This document shows, piece after piece, positions 7,612 to 16,038 of a stretch of 64,000 nt of DNA. Positions within the stretch are counted from its first letter, which is position 1; every line of letters begins with the position of its first letter. Source of the stretch: Oscillospiraceae bacterium (GTDB taxonomy: Bacteria; Bacillota; Clostridia; Oscillospirales; Ruminococcaceae); assembly GCA_017472735.1 (NCBI GenBank), contig JAFUOD010000006.1, positions 62,001 through 126,000 of the forward strand, read 5' to 3'. Below the pieces are notes generated by a model that made no database searches, was not told the DNA's origin, and saw nothing but the letters and a program-made list of their open reading frames with translations. Both the position numbers and the translations under genes were made by a program.

Positions 7612-8683
7612 TTTCTGCCTCAAACTTTCTCATGAATTCTACCAAAGCCTTAACGCCCTCGATAGGCATTGCGTTATAGATAGAAGCTCTCATGCCGCCA
7701 ACAGAACGGTGGCCCTTGATGTTGATAAGACCTGCCTTCTTAGCCTCAGAAACAAACTTAGCGTCAAGCTCTTCGTTGCCGGTAACAAAAGGTACGTTCA
7801 TAAGCGAACGGTCCTTGCCCGAAACGGTAGCCTTAAAGAGCTTCGATTCATCTAAGAAGTCATACAAAACAGCAGCCTTTTCTTTGTTAAGCTCAGCCAT
7901 TGCTGCCAAACCGCCCTTTTCGGCAACCCAGTCAAGAACAAGGCCCAAAATGTAAATGCCGTAAGTAGGGGGTGTGTTATACATCGAACCGTTGTCTGCA
8001 TGAGTCTGATAGTTGAACATTGTGGGTGTGATATCCATTGCGTTGCCGATAAGATCCTCACGAATGATAACAACAGTTAAGCCTGCAGGACCCATGTTCT
8101 TCTGTGCGCCTGCATAGATCATGCCATACTTAGAAACGTCAACAGGCTCGCTTAAAATGCAGGAAGACATATCTGCAACGATCGGAACGTCGCCTGTGTC
8201 GGGCAATTCGTTAAAACGAGTGCCGTAAATCGTGTTGTTATAGCAGATGTGGAAGAAGTCTGCCTCGGGGTCGAACTTCGACTTGTCAAGCTCGGGAATG
8301 TAAGAGAAGGTTTTATCCTTAGAAGAAGCAACAGCATTGCACTTGCCATATCTGGAAGCTTCCTGATATGCTTTGTTTGCCCACTGACCTGTTAAAACAA
8401 AGTCAGCTTTACCGTTTTTGTTCATCAGGTTAAGAGGGATCATCGCAAACTGAGATGATGCGCCTCCCTGTAAGAATAGAACTTTGTAATTTTCAGGGAT
8501 GTTCATTAAATCGCGCAGCTTAGCTTCAACACTGTCGATGATTGCCTGATATTCCTTTGAGCGATGAGACATCTCCATCACCGACTGTCCCGAAGTGCCG
8601 TATTCAAGCATTTCGGCAGCAGCTTTCTTAAGTACTTCCTCGGGCAGTATTGCGGGCCCTGCACTGAAGTTATAAACTCTCAT
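7604..8683 (-). CDS. serC: Phosphoserine aminotransferase
   Basis: PLP enzyme transferring the amino group of glutamate to 3-phosphohydroxypyruvate. The 359-residue product starts MRVYNFSAGPAILPEEVL, the standard SerC N-terminus; the PLP lysine is in YAGAQKNMGPAG, and DMSSCILSEPVD holds the cofactor Asp. The ATG at 8683 is 7 bases after GGAGGT. An in-frame ATG at 8698 would place the SD inside the gene, so the inner start is right. It is first in the serC-serA operon, behind the promoter at 8746-8775. Confidence 0.96.
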   Translation of the reverse strand: MRVYNFSAGPAILPEEVLKKAAAEMLEYGTSGQSVMEMSHRSKEYQAIIDSVEAKLRDLMNIPENYKVLFLQGGASSQFAMIPLNLMNKNGKADFVLTGQWANKAYQEASRYGKCNAVASSKDKTFSYIPELDKSKFDPEADFFHICYNNTIYGTRFNELPDTGDVPIVADMSSCILSEPVDVSKYGMIYAGAQKNMGPAGLTVVIIREDLIGNAMDITPTMFNYQTHADNGSMYNTPPTYGIYILGLVLDWVAEKGGLAAMAELNKEKAAVLYDFLDESKLFKATVSGKDRSLMNVPFVTGNEELDAKFVSEAKKAGLINIKGHRSVGGMRASIYNAMPIEGVKALVEFMRKFEAENV

Positions 8684-8745
8684 TTGCTTTACCTCCATTT
8701 AGATTTTAAAAAATTAATATATCAGATGTTATCTGTATGCTTATT

Positions 8746-8775
8746 ATTATACTTCCGTACAAGGACAATTGTCAA
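8746..8775 (-). promoter_or_regulatory. Promoter of serC-serA
   Basis: On the minus strand: TTGACA (8775-8770), 18-base spacer, TATAAT (8751-8746), about 63 bases before the serC ATG. Both hexamers match consensus. Confidence 0.85.
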
Positions 8776-8886
8776 CTTCACAAATACAAAAATATTTAAC
8801 ACAATAAAGCATTAAACTTGTGCAAAGTTACAACAACCTCCGAAATTATCGAGTTTTGTCGTTTATTTACAGCCGTTTAGCACAAT

Positions 8887-8911
8887 AAAGGCGCCTGCAA
8901 CGGGCGCCTTT
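8887..8911 (-). terminator. Hairpin after aspS
   Basis: AAAGGCGCC-TGCAACG-GGCGCCTTT just beyond the aspS stop; the minus-strand T run after it is short (TTTATTG), so termination strength is uncertain. Confidence 0.65.
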
Positions 8912-8916
8912 GCTTG

Positions 8917-10692
8917 TTATTTTTCCGAAATATCAATTTTAATGTGCAGGTCTTTAAGCTGAACATCGTCAACAACAGCGGGGCAAGCGCTCATAAGCTC
9001 GCTTGCATTTTGCACCTTGGGGAAAGCAAGAACATCTCTTAAGCTTTCGGCACCGCACAAAAGCATTGCAAGTCTGTCAAGTCCCAAGCCCAAACCGCCG
9101 TGCGGAGGAGCGCCGTACTTGTAAGCCTCGACCATGAAGCCAAACTTAGCTTCAATTTCCTCATCGCTCATGCCAAGCGAACGGAACATCTTCTGCTGAA
9201 GCTCGCAGTTGTTGATTCTTATCGAGCCCGAGCAAAGCTCAATACCATTCAAAACAAGGTCATAGCACTTGGCTCGCACCTTGCCGGGGTCGGTGTCGAG
9301 GTATTCTAAGCACTCGTCAAGCGGCATTGTGAAAGGGTGGTGCATAGCATCCCAGTGCTGTGTCTCTTCGTTATATTCAAAGAAGGGCATTTCAACTATC
9401 CACAAAAGATTGAACTTTGATTTGTCAATAATGTCAAGTCTCTTTGCAACAATCAAGCGGAGTGCACCCAAAACAGGTAAAACTACCTTGTTCTTGTCGG
9501 CAACAATAAGCACAACGTCGCCCTTTTCGGCACCAAGCTTGTTAAGAATAGCATCAAGCTCGCCATCTTTTAAAAACTTTGCAAACGAACAGTTGGGGGC
9601 ATCATCGACCCAGCGAATGTAAGCCAAGCCCTTTGCACCAATGCCCTTTGCGTGTTCGGTAAGCTTGTCGATCTCTTTTCTGGTGTAAACGTTTGCCGCA
9701 TTTTTTGCAACAATTGCACGCACCGAGCCGCCCGCTTCAATAGCGCTCTTAAAAACAACAAAGTCAACGTCCTTAACGGTGTCCGAAATGTCGTTTATCT
9801 CCATGCCAAAGCGTGTGTCGGGCTTGTCCGAGCCATAAAGGTTCATAGCATCGGCAAAAGTAAGTCTGGGCAAGGGTGTTTTAATATCAATGCCCTTAAC
9901 CTCTTTAAAGAGGCGTTTCATATATCCCTCGCACATTTCCAGAATGTCTTCAACGTCAACAAAGGACATCTCAAGGTCGATCTGGGTAAATTCGGGCTGG
10001 CGGTCGGCACGCAGGTCTTCATCTCTGAAGCAGCGTGCGAGCTGAATGTATCTGTCGAAGCCCGATACCATTAAAAGCTGCTTATATATCTGAGGAGACT
10101 GGGGAAGTGCATAGAACTTGCCCTCGTGCACACGAGAGGGAACTAAGTAGTCACGGGCACCCTCGGGAGTGGATCTTATCATCATGGGGGTTTCAATCTC
10201 TACAAAATCGTTTTCATAAAAATAGTCACGTGTCACCTTTGCAATTTTGTGGCGCAAAAGAATGTTTTGCGTAAGCTCCTGATTTCTGAGGTCTAAATAA
10301 CGATATTTAAGCTTAAGCTCATCGTTAACCTTTGCCGAATTTGCAACCTCAAACGGGGTGGTCTGTGCTTTAGAAAGGATTCTAAGCTCGGTTACTCTTA
10401 CTTCAACGGTACCTGTTTTAATCTCCTTGTTAACGCTTTCACGGGGGGTCACATTGCCCTTTGCCATAATTACATATTCGTTTCTTATTGTGCCTGCTTT
10501 TTCAAACACATCGCGTGCGGTGTCATCGCCAAAAGCAAGCTGAACAATACCTGTGCGATCTCTAAGGTCAATAAAGATAAGGTTACCGAGGTCTCTTATT
10601 TTCTGTACGAAGCCGCAGACTACGACCTCGCACGGGGTTAAAGGAATTTCTGCACAATAATGCGTGCGGCGCAAGCTGCCCATTGTTTCCAT
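8917..10692 (-). CDS. aspS: Aspartyl-tRNA synthetase
   Basis: Class IIb synthetase charging tRNA-Asp. The 591-residue length is that of the bacterial type: N-terminal OB-fold anticodon domain (1-110), catalytic core with motif 2 FRDEDLRADRQPEFTQID near residue 215, the bacterial GAD insertion at about 300-400, and motif 3 GGLGLGLDRLAMLLCG near residue 535. ATG 10692 has GGAG 8 bases upstream. It follows hisS on the same strand; the gap holds only a paired repeat element, so hisS-aspS is very likely one operon under the T-box at 12.3-12.5 kb, as in Bacillus. Confidence 0.97.
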   Translation of the reverse strand: METMGSLRRTHYCAEIPLTPCEVVVCGFVQKIRDLGNLIFIDLRDRTGIVQLAFGDDTARDVFEKAGTIRNEYVIMAKGNVTPRESVNKEIKTGTVEVRVTELRILSKAQTTPFEVANSAKVNDELKLKYRYLDLRNQELTQNILLRHKIAKVTRDYFYENDFVEIETPMMIRSTPEGARDYLVPSRVHEGKFYALPQSPQIYKQLLMVSGFDRYIQLARCFRDEDLRADRQPEFTQIDLEMSFVDVEDILEMCEGYMKRLFKEVKGIDIKTPLPRLTFADAMNLYGSDKPDTRFGMEINDISDTVKDVDFVVFKSAIEAGGSVRAIVAKNAANVYTRKEIDKLTEHAKGIGAKGLAYIRWVDDAPNCSFAKFLKDGELDAILNKLGAEKGDVVLIVADKNKVVLPVLGALRLIVAKRLDIIDKSKFNLLWIVEMPFFEYNEETQHWDAMHHPFTMPLDECLEYLDTDPGKVRAKCYDLVLNGIELCSGSIRINNCELQQKMFRSLGMSDEEIEAKFGFMVEAYKYGAPPHGGLGLGLDRLAMLLCGAESLRDVLAFPKVQNASELMSACPAVVDDVQLKDLHIKIDISEK

Positions 10693-10731
10693 AATTATTT
10701 CTCCTTTATTACAATGATTTTTATGCTTATC

Positions 10732-10854
10732 AGGCTCCCTTTTAAAAGGGAGCTGTCACCGAAGGTGACTGAGGGATAGAGGCTCTCTGATTTAGTATGC
10801 AATCATTTATCCCTCCGCCGACGTTGTCGGCACCTCCCTTTACAAAAGGGAGGC
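10732..10854. repeat. Paired GGGAGG-type hairpin repeat between hisS and aspS
   Basis: Two inverted copies of the family-C repeat face each other. The left half has GGCTCCC-TTTTAAAA-GGGAGC, then TGTCACCGAAGGTGACTGAGGGAT; the right half has ATCCCTCCGCCGACGTTGTCGG, then CACCTCCCTTTACAAAAGGGAGGC. The right half overlaps the 3' end of hisS: the last three hisS codons and its TAA are made of repeat sequence. Confidence 0.85.
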
Positions 10855-12162
10855 TATATCGCCCGCAAGGTCGTTATCAATTGCCAAAACCTCGTTGATA
10901 TACAAGGCTTCAAAGCTTTCGTTAAACTTTGCAAGTGTTGCGTCGGTCTGCTCGCCTGTTCTCATATTTTTAATCTTAACGTTGCCTGTTTCAAGCTCGC
11001 TCGAGCCCAAAACACAAACAAATTTTGCCCCGATCTTATCGGCATATCTCATCTGAGGCTTTAATCCTCTGCCTACAAGGTCAAATTCTGCGCTGTAGCC
11101 CTCTTCTCTTAACGAGGCTGCCAAAGCTGCACATTTTGCCTGTGCATCCGCACCCATCGAAACAAGGTAGATGTCGCAGGTCTTGGGTGCTATAAAATCA
11201 CAGCCCTGCTTTTCCATTGTTAAAATAAGTCTTTCAAGGCCCATGCCAAAGCCAAGTGCAGGTGTCGGCTGACCGCCAAGCTCGGATACCAAGCCGTCAT
11301 AACGTCCGCCGCCGCAAACAGTGCCCTGTGCGCCAATGTCAGTCGAAACAAACTCGAACACGGTGCGGGTGTAATAATCAAGTCCTCTTACGATCTTGGG
11401 GTTTATCTTATATTCAATGCCATAGCTCGTTAAAATCTTTTTAAGTGATTCAAAGTGGTTGGCGCAATCCTCGCAAAGGTAATCTAAAATTTTGGGTGCG
11501 CCCTCGGCAATTTTTGAGCAGATGGGAGATTTGCAATCCAAAATTCTCATCGGGTTCTTGTCGAGTCGCTCAAGGCAGGTGTCGCAAAGCTCATCTTTTT
11601 TCGAGGCAAAATACTCTTTAAGTGCCGCGTGATATTTCGCTCTGCATTCGGGGCAGCCTATTGAGTTAAGGTTAAGCTCGATATTTTTAAGTCCGCAGTC
11701 ATCCAAAACGCTTTTTGCCAACAAAATGATCTCAGCATCGGCATAAGGGCTTTGTGTGCCAAACATTTCAATGCCAAACTGGTGGAACTCTCTTAATCTT
11801 CCTGCCTGAGGCTTTTCGTGACGATAGCACGCCATGATGTAATAAATCTTCTGAGGGAAGCCCTCGTTCATAACGCCGTTTTCAAGCATTGCGCGCACTG
11901 CGCCTGCCGTACCCTCGGGTCTTAAGGTGAATGTTGCATCACCCTTCGAAGAAACTGTGTACATCTCCTTTGTTACAACGTCCGATGTGTCGCCCACCGA
12001 GCGAACATAAAGTCCCGTGTCCTCGAATACAGGGGTTCTTATCTCCTTAAAGCCAAAGCGTGCAGCCGCATCAGATACAATGTGTTCAACGGTGTGCCAC
12101 TTATAAGCTGTCGAGGGAATAACGTCCTGTGTGCCCTTGGGGCGCTGAATAAGTTTTGCCAT
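10840..12162 (-). CDS. hisS: Histidyl-tRNA synthetase
   Basis: Class IIa synthetase charging tRNA-His, 440 residues. Motif 1 region around IRTPVFEDTGLYVRSVGDTS, motif 2 ACYRHEKPQAGRLREFHQFG, the HisRS signatures GLDYYTRTVFEF and the motif-3 region LGFGMGLERLILTMEKQ are present, followed by a C-terminal anticodon domain. Start MAKLIQRPKGTQDV behind AAAGGAAAG. The C-terminus runs into a dispersed repeat, whose sequence encodes the last residues (SLL) and the stop, so the ancestral terminus was probably replaced. Regulated by the T-box upstream. Confidence 0.96.
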   Translation of the reverse strand: MAKLIQRPKGTQDVIPSTAYKWHTVEHIVSDAAARFGFKEIRTPVFEDTGLYVRSVGDTSDVVTKEMYTVSSKGDATFTLRPEGTAGAVRAMLENGVMNEGFPQKIYYIMACYRHEKPQAGRLREFHQFGIEMFGTQSPYADAEIILLAKSVLDDCGLKNIELNLNSIGCPECRAKYHAALKEYFASKKDELCDTCLERLDKNPMRILDCKSPICSKIAEGAPKILDYLCEDCANHFESLKKILTSYGIEYKINPKIVRGLDYYTRTVFEFVSTDIGAQGTVCGGGRYDGLVSELGGQPTPALGFGMGLERLILTMEKQGCDFIAPKTCDIYLVSMGADAQAKCAALAASLREEGYSAEFDLVGRGLKPQMRYADKIGAKFVCVLGSSELETGNVKIKNMRTGEQTDATLAKFNESFEALYINEVLAIDNDLAGDIASLL

Positions 12163-12204
12163 GTTTATATCTTTCCTTTCTGAATTTTCACGTTGATTTA
12201 ATTA

Positions 12205-12280
12205 GGCGCAAAGTGAGGCGCCGAGTGGCGAGCAGTATGCGAGCCGTGGGCGCCGCATCCGTTTGCAGGTTTATCCCGAT
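12205..12280. repeat. CGCTCGGCAC-family repeat in the hisS leader
   Basis: Reading on the minus strand: GATGCGGCGCCCACGGCTCG ... GCTCGCCACTCGGCGCCTCAC. Clearly related to the blocks at 15.33, 25.07 and 57.43 kb. It lies between the T-box terminator and the hisS start and would be transcribed in the mRNA. Confidence 0.7.
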
Positions 12281-12294
12281 AGGGGCGGAATAAA

Positions 12295-12530
12295 CAAAAA
12301 CAGACTGTCCTCCCTTAAAAAAGGGACGACAGTCGCCGTGGTACCACCCTTGTTACCGCTTTAAGCGGTCACTTAAGCCCCTCTTAACGTGAGGGCTTCG
12401 GCTGCGCTTAATTCACGCAGCAGCTCTAAGAGTGTCCTTCACCGTTAATGCAGCCTTAGGCGTTTTCAGCAGCCACGCCCTCTCTGAAAAGTATACATCG
12501 GTTACTTTCTCTTATTCTATTGCTTTTAAT
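12295..12530 (-). ncRNA. T-box leader of hisS-aspS
   Basis: On the minus strand a leader carries the T-box core GGGTGGTACCACGG (12336-12349 on the plus strand as CCGTGGTACCACCC) followed by a terminator: GACTGTCGTCCCTT, a T loop, AAGGGAGGACAGTC, then TGTTTTTG. Upstream are Stem I hallmarks: basal helix TAAGAG/CTCTTA, the loop-E motif AGTA opposite GAA, and the distal TGCTGAAAACGCC. Downstream of GAA the specifier region reads GGACAC (complement of 12432-12437), which contains both GAC (Asp) and CAC (His). Uncharged tRNA would stabilise the antiterminator and switch on hisS-aspS. Strong structural match; the exact specifier register is uncertain. Confidence 0.93.
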
Positions 12531-12593
12531 ATTTTCTATCTAAAAATGCCGTTAAAGCTGCATAAGCAGTCTTTTTAAAGCGCCGTGGCAAAG

Positions 12594-12686
12594 GCGTTTT
12601 CCTTAACAAGGAAAAGTGCCGCAGCCGTGGCGCCTCCACCCTTCACACCCACGCCCTTCGGGCGGCGTGCTCGGACGTCGGCGGCT
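12594..12686. repeat. GC-rich repeat between the T-box promoter region and mgsA
   Basis: Contains the hairpin TTTTCCTT-AACA-AAGGAAAA, GCCGTGGCGCC, and GCCCTTCGGGC. Fragmentary relative of the other GC-rich intergenic repeats. No coding sequence seen. Confidence 0.5.
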
Positions 12687-13091
12687 TTATTTTCCGGGAT
12701 ACAAAATCTCGCGCCAGTCAAGGTCGCCTCTGTCTAAAGCGTGGATCATTGCGTCAGCGGTTGCAATGTTTGTTGCAAGCGGAATGTTATGCACGTCGCA
12801 AAGGCGCAAAAGGTCCTGCTCGTTAGGTTCGCTTAATTTGCGGTGAAGCGGGTCTCTAAAGAAGATCAAAAGGTCGATTTCGTTGCAGGAAATCTTGGCG
12901 CCGATCTGCTGGCAGCCGCCCTGTGCACCGCTTAAATATTTTTGTATATTTAGTCCGGTTGCTTCTGCAACCTGCTTGCCTGTTGTTCCGGTAGCGCACA
13001 GTCTATGCTTACTCAATATGCCGCTGTAGGCTATGCAAAACTGAATCATAAGTTCTTTTTTCGAGTCGTGAGCGATGAGTGCTATGTTCAT
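12687..13091 (-). CDS. mgsA: Methylglyoxal synthase
   Basis: Converts dihydroxyacetone phosphate to methylglyoxal and phosphate, a bypass that relieves phosphosugar accumulation. The 134-residue product shows HDSKK near residue 8, ATGTTG (phosphate binding), SGAQGGCQQIGAKI and FFRDPL, which carry the conserved phosphate-binding and catalytic residues. Length is typical. ATG 13091 lies behind GGGGGGAAAG. It is monocistronic, with its own promoter, between the hisS leader and mrdA. Confidence 0.95.
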   Translation of the reverse strand: MNIALIAHDSKKELMIQFCIAYSGILSKHRLCATGTTGKQVAEATGLNIQKYLSGAQGGCQQIGAKISCNEIDLLIFFRDPLHRKLSEPNEQDLLRLCDVHNIPLATNIATADAMIHALDRGDLDWREILYPGK

Positions 13092-13119
13092 AAAAGGCTT
13101 TCCCCCCGGAGTATTATTT

Positions 13120-13179
13120 GTTTCATTTTGTCATGAAACTATTTAAATACATCATAGCACCTAATTGGCAAAAAGTCAA
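13120..13179 (-). promoter_or_regulatory. Promoter and palindrome upstream of mgsA
   Basis: Minus strand: TTGACT (13179-13174), 17-base spacer, TATGAT (13156-13151). Just downstream of the expected start point lies a perfect inverted repeat GTTTCAT-N6-ATGAAAC (13120-13139), a plausible repressor site or mRNA hairpin. Confidence 0.65.
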
Positions 13180-13218
13180 AGGTTTTTTGGTGATTATCCG
13201 CAAATTTAGCAGAATACA

Positions 13219-15291
13219 TCAATAATTTATGGTATTTTTGAACTTGCCGTCACCCAGATCCTCAATGACCGACTCATAGCCGTAATAAGCCTCGATTATT
13301 TTGCGGACGGTATATTTTGAATACTCGCCGTTTTCGATCACCACCGCAAAGGCGATCTCGGGGTCGTGGGCAGGGTAAAAACCAACAACTGTCGAGTTTT
13401 GGGTCGCCTTGTTGCTTGCCTGAGGCGTACCTGTTTTAATGGCAACATCATAAGGCAAAACATCAAGCGAAAATTGCGCCAAATATTCGTTCTGAGGGTT
13501 CGTGGCATAATAAGTCGAGCCGGTGGTATTGTTTCCTGCCTTTATCATGCCCTGAATCAACGTGTCGAATACATCTTCATCGGCATTTACCTTTGCAACC
13601 ACCTCGGGCTGAGTCTTTTCAAGCATGGTCTGCATGTTATAATCCCAAACCGAATCTACCAAATAAGGCTGCAGGCGATTGCCCTTATTTGCAATAGTTG
13701 TTGCCAAAACGCACATTTGCAAAGGGGTAACGGCAACCTCGCTTTGCCCGATCGAAGCCTGCAAGACCTGACCTATCGTCCAGTCAAGGCCAAGGTTAAA
13801 GAATGTGTCGGGGCTGGCAAGGTAGCCTTTAGATGAGCTTATTTCAAGTCCCATATCCTGGCTTAAGCCAAAAGCTTTCTGATATTCCATAAACTTATCA
13901 AGCCCAAGCTCTTGAATGACCTGATAGAAGAAGATGTTACAGCTCTTTTCAATTGCGGTAACAACACCAATGTTTCCGTGAGAGCCGGTGCAGTTTACAA
14001 CGATATCTAAAAAGTTATAGTGTCTGTGGCAGGCATAAGTTGATTTTTCATCAATTATCCCCTCGCTTAACGCGGCAACTGCGGTTATTGTCTTCATAAC
14101 CGAGCCGGGGCGGTAAAGACCGTCGAATGCACGGTTATATAAAGGCGCACCGGGGGCATTCAGAACCGCCGAGTAGTCACTCAAAAGGTCGTTTATGTCA
14201 TATCCGGGGTAGGTTGCCGCCGCCAAAACCGCACCTGTTTTTGCGTCCATAACAACAGCCGCACCCGATGAACAATCGGTAAAATCGTAATCCTGTTTGG
14301 TTAAAGTGCCGTTTGCAAGGGCGGTTATGTGGTCCTCTAAAATTTTTTGCAGCTTCAACTGAAGCTCGGCGTTTATTGTAAGCATAACCGTGCTGCCCGG
14401 CACAGCCTGCGTAGTTATTTCCTCGGTCACGGCACCGTCCGATGATACGGTGATCGTCTTTTCGCCGTTATCTCCTCGAAGCGTGGATTCAAGTGCCTTT
14501 TCAATTCCGCTTTTGCCAATTGTATCTGTTAAAAGGTAGCCTTGGCTTTTAAGCTCCTTATACTCCTCGGCATAAATGGGGCCTACATAACCAATGCCAT
14601 GAGGAAAAATATCGCCCGAAGAATAAACTCTTACCGCTGTTTCCGAAATTCCCGCGCCTGTTAAAACGTGTGCCAGCTCACGGATCTTGGTTGCAGTTTC
14701 AATCGGAACATCCTTAACAAAAACATAATCGGTTTTAGATGAGAAATCAGAAAGAATCATCTGATACCTCACACCTGCAATAATGCGCTTTTCCTCGTTT
14801 GAATATGTATCTGAAATGCTGTAATCTTTAATCAGCTCGTCGATGCAGTTTTCGGCAGTGGCATAAGAATTAAGCCTTAGCTTGTTTAAAATTCGGTTGA
14901 TTTCGGTTTCGCTTTCTGTGGTGTATTCATAAGGCACTGTGCGTGTAATGGGAATGTCGTCTATCCATTCAATGCCGTCAGTCTGCAAAAGCTTTGCAAT
15001 GCCCAAAATTATCTTGTTCTGGCTTTCGTAATCTTTAGGGAAGAACGAGTATTCGATGATGACGTCGTAAGAGACCTTGTTTTCAACCAACGGCTCGCCG
15101 TTTGTGTCAACGATCTGTCCTCGGGCGGCAGGCACGGTTTGGGTTGCCGTTGTTGAGGTTTTTGACATGGCAAGGTATTTTTCGCCATCTACCACCTGAA
15201 TCTTCATAAGCCTTATTCCGCCGTAAACAAATGTAACCGCCAGCAAAACAATGGCAAGGCACATTCTTAAAATTTCAAAAAGCTTTTTCAT
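13219..15291 (-). CDS. mrdA: Peptidoglycan D,D-transpeptidase, PBP2 type
   Basis: Class B penicillin-binding protein of about 690 residues that cross-links lateral-wall peptidoglycan with RodA and MreBCD. It has one N-terminal membrane segment (residues 8-28), a dimerisation domain beginning ARGQIVDTNGEPL, and a transpeptidase domain with SVMK (catalytic Ser, about residue 395), SCN (about 448) and KTGTP (about 617). The start MKKLFEILRM at 15291 follows AAAGGAGC; longer frames upstream run into a repeat. It is last of mreB-mreC-mreD-mrdA, which points to elongation (PBP2) and not septation (FtsI). Confidence 0.93.
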   Translation of the reverse strand: MKKLFEILRMCLAIVLLAVTFVYGGIRLMKIQVVDGEKYLAMSKTSTTATQTVPAARGQIVDTNGEPLVENKVSYDVIIEYSFFPKDYESQNKIILGIAKLLQTDGIEWIDDIPITRTVPYEYTTESETEINRILNKLRLNSYATAENCIDELIKDYSISDTYSNEEKRIIAGVRYQMILSDFSSKTDYVFVKDVPIETATKIRELAHVLTGAGISETAVRVYSSGDIFPHGIGYVGPIYAEEYKELKSQGYLLTDTIGKSGIEKALESTLRGDNGEKTITVSSDGAVTEEITTQAVPGSTVMLTINAELQLKLQKILEDHITALANGTLTKQDYDFTDCSSGAAVVMDAKTGAVLAAATYPGYDINDLLSDYSAVLNAPGAPLYNRAFDGLYRPGSVMKTITAVAALSEGIIDEKSTYACHRHYNFLDIVVNCTGSHGNIGVVTAIEKSCNIFFYQVIQELGLDKFMEYQKAFGLSQDMGLEISSSKGYLASPDTFFNLGLDWTIGQVLQASIGQSEVAVTPLQMCVLATTIANKGNRLQPYLVDSVWDYNMQTMLEKTQPEVVAKVNADEDVFDTLIQGMIKAGNNTTGSTYYATNPQNEYLAQFSLDVLPYDVAIKTGTPQASNKATQNSTVVGFYPAHDPEIAFAVVIENGEYSKYTVRKIIEAYYGYESVIEDLGDGKFKNTINY

Positions 15292-15325
15292 TTTTTGCCG
15301 GCTCCTTTCTTTAAATGGGTGAGTG

Positions 15326-15385
15326 AAAAGCGGCACGAGTGCGAGGCGCGGCGAAGCCGGTGCCGAGCGTGGTGCCGCATCCCTC
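15326..15385. repeat. CGCTCGGCAC-family repeat between mreD and mrdA
   Basis: On the minus strand: GGATGCGGCACCACGCTCGG, then CACCGGCTTCGCCGCGCCTC and GCACTCGTGCCGC. Near-identical in layout to the block at 57.43 kb. Located inside the mre operon, upstream of the mrdA SD. Confidence 0.75.
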
Positions 15386-15447
15386 GGCAGATATGTTTTA
15401 CCAAAGAGGAATAAGAGCTGTTTATCAAAGCCCCCTTATCTCTTTAC

Positions 15448-16038
15448 TTAAATTCTGTCCACGCCTTCTGCCTGTTCTTCAATAACAAGCTGCCTAAAGG
15501 GACCTGTCAGCTTATCAACAAGCCAAACTCCGCCAAAAACAACAGGAGACCAAAGCACGGTTTTAAGCCAACTTGGCAAAAGCACCGCCTTAAGCACGCT
15601 TTCAATCCCTTCATAGTCCCAAATGCGATAGAATAAATAATAGTCAACATAAAGGTAAACCGCCGTGATCAAAACGACAGTTACAAGATAATTTATAATG
15701 TTTTTTCTAAGAAACTGCCTGAAAAGTGCCGACACAAGCCCACAGCTTATGCACATAACAAATGCTGTAAACCCCAAAAGCTTATCGGCAGAGATATCAA
15801 TAAGCAGCCCTGCAACCGTGCCTGTTACCGCAGCAGGCACCTCGCCCTCGAAAACAGCTATTGCAATCGCCAGCGGAAACAAAACAATTGCTTTTGGTGT
15901 GCCCGAAGCCCCCTGCGTTGAAAAGGCAAAGCACAAAAACGCACAAAAAACATAAATTACCCAGCGAATTGCGATTTTTACACCCTCGGGCAACGGTTTT
16001 TTTGCTCTCACAGGGCGATAAGCGCTTTTATTCCTCAT
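15448..16038 (-). CDS. mreD: Rod shape-determining protein MreD
   Basis: 196-residue integral membrane protein with about five hydrophobic segments starting near residue 25 (IRWVIYVFCAFLCFAFSTQG). Partner of MreC in the elongasome. The ATG at 16038 overlaps the mreC stop by 11 bases; a longer frame starting at 16059 lies deeper inside mreC and lacks a site. MreD is poorly conserved in sequence, so the call rests on size, topology and position between mreC and mrdA. Confidence 0.88.
   Translation of the reverse strand: MRNKSAYRPVRAKKPLPEGVKIAIRWVIYVFCAFLCFAFSTQGASGTPKAIVLFPLAIAIAVFEGEVPAAVTGTVAGLLIDISADKLLGFTAFVMCISCGLVSALFRQFLRKNIINYLVTVVLITAVYLYVDYYLFYRIWDYEGIESVLKAVLLPSWLKTVLWSPVVFGGVWLVDKLTGPFRQLVIEEQAEGVDRI

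Noticed and set aside
13111..13179. GTTTCAT-N6-ATGAAAC as a catabolite-response (cre) site for mgsA
   Set aside because: Arms do not match the cre consensus (TGNAANCGNWNNCA); kept only as an unassigned palindrome.
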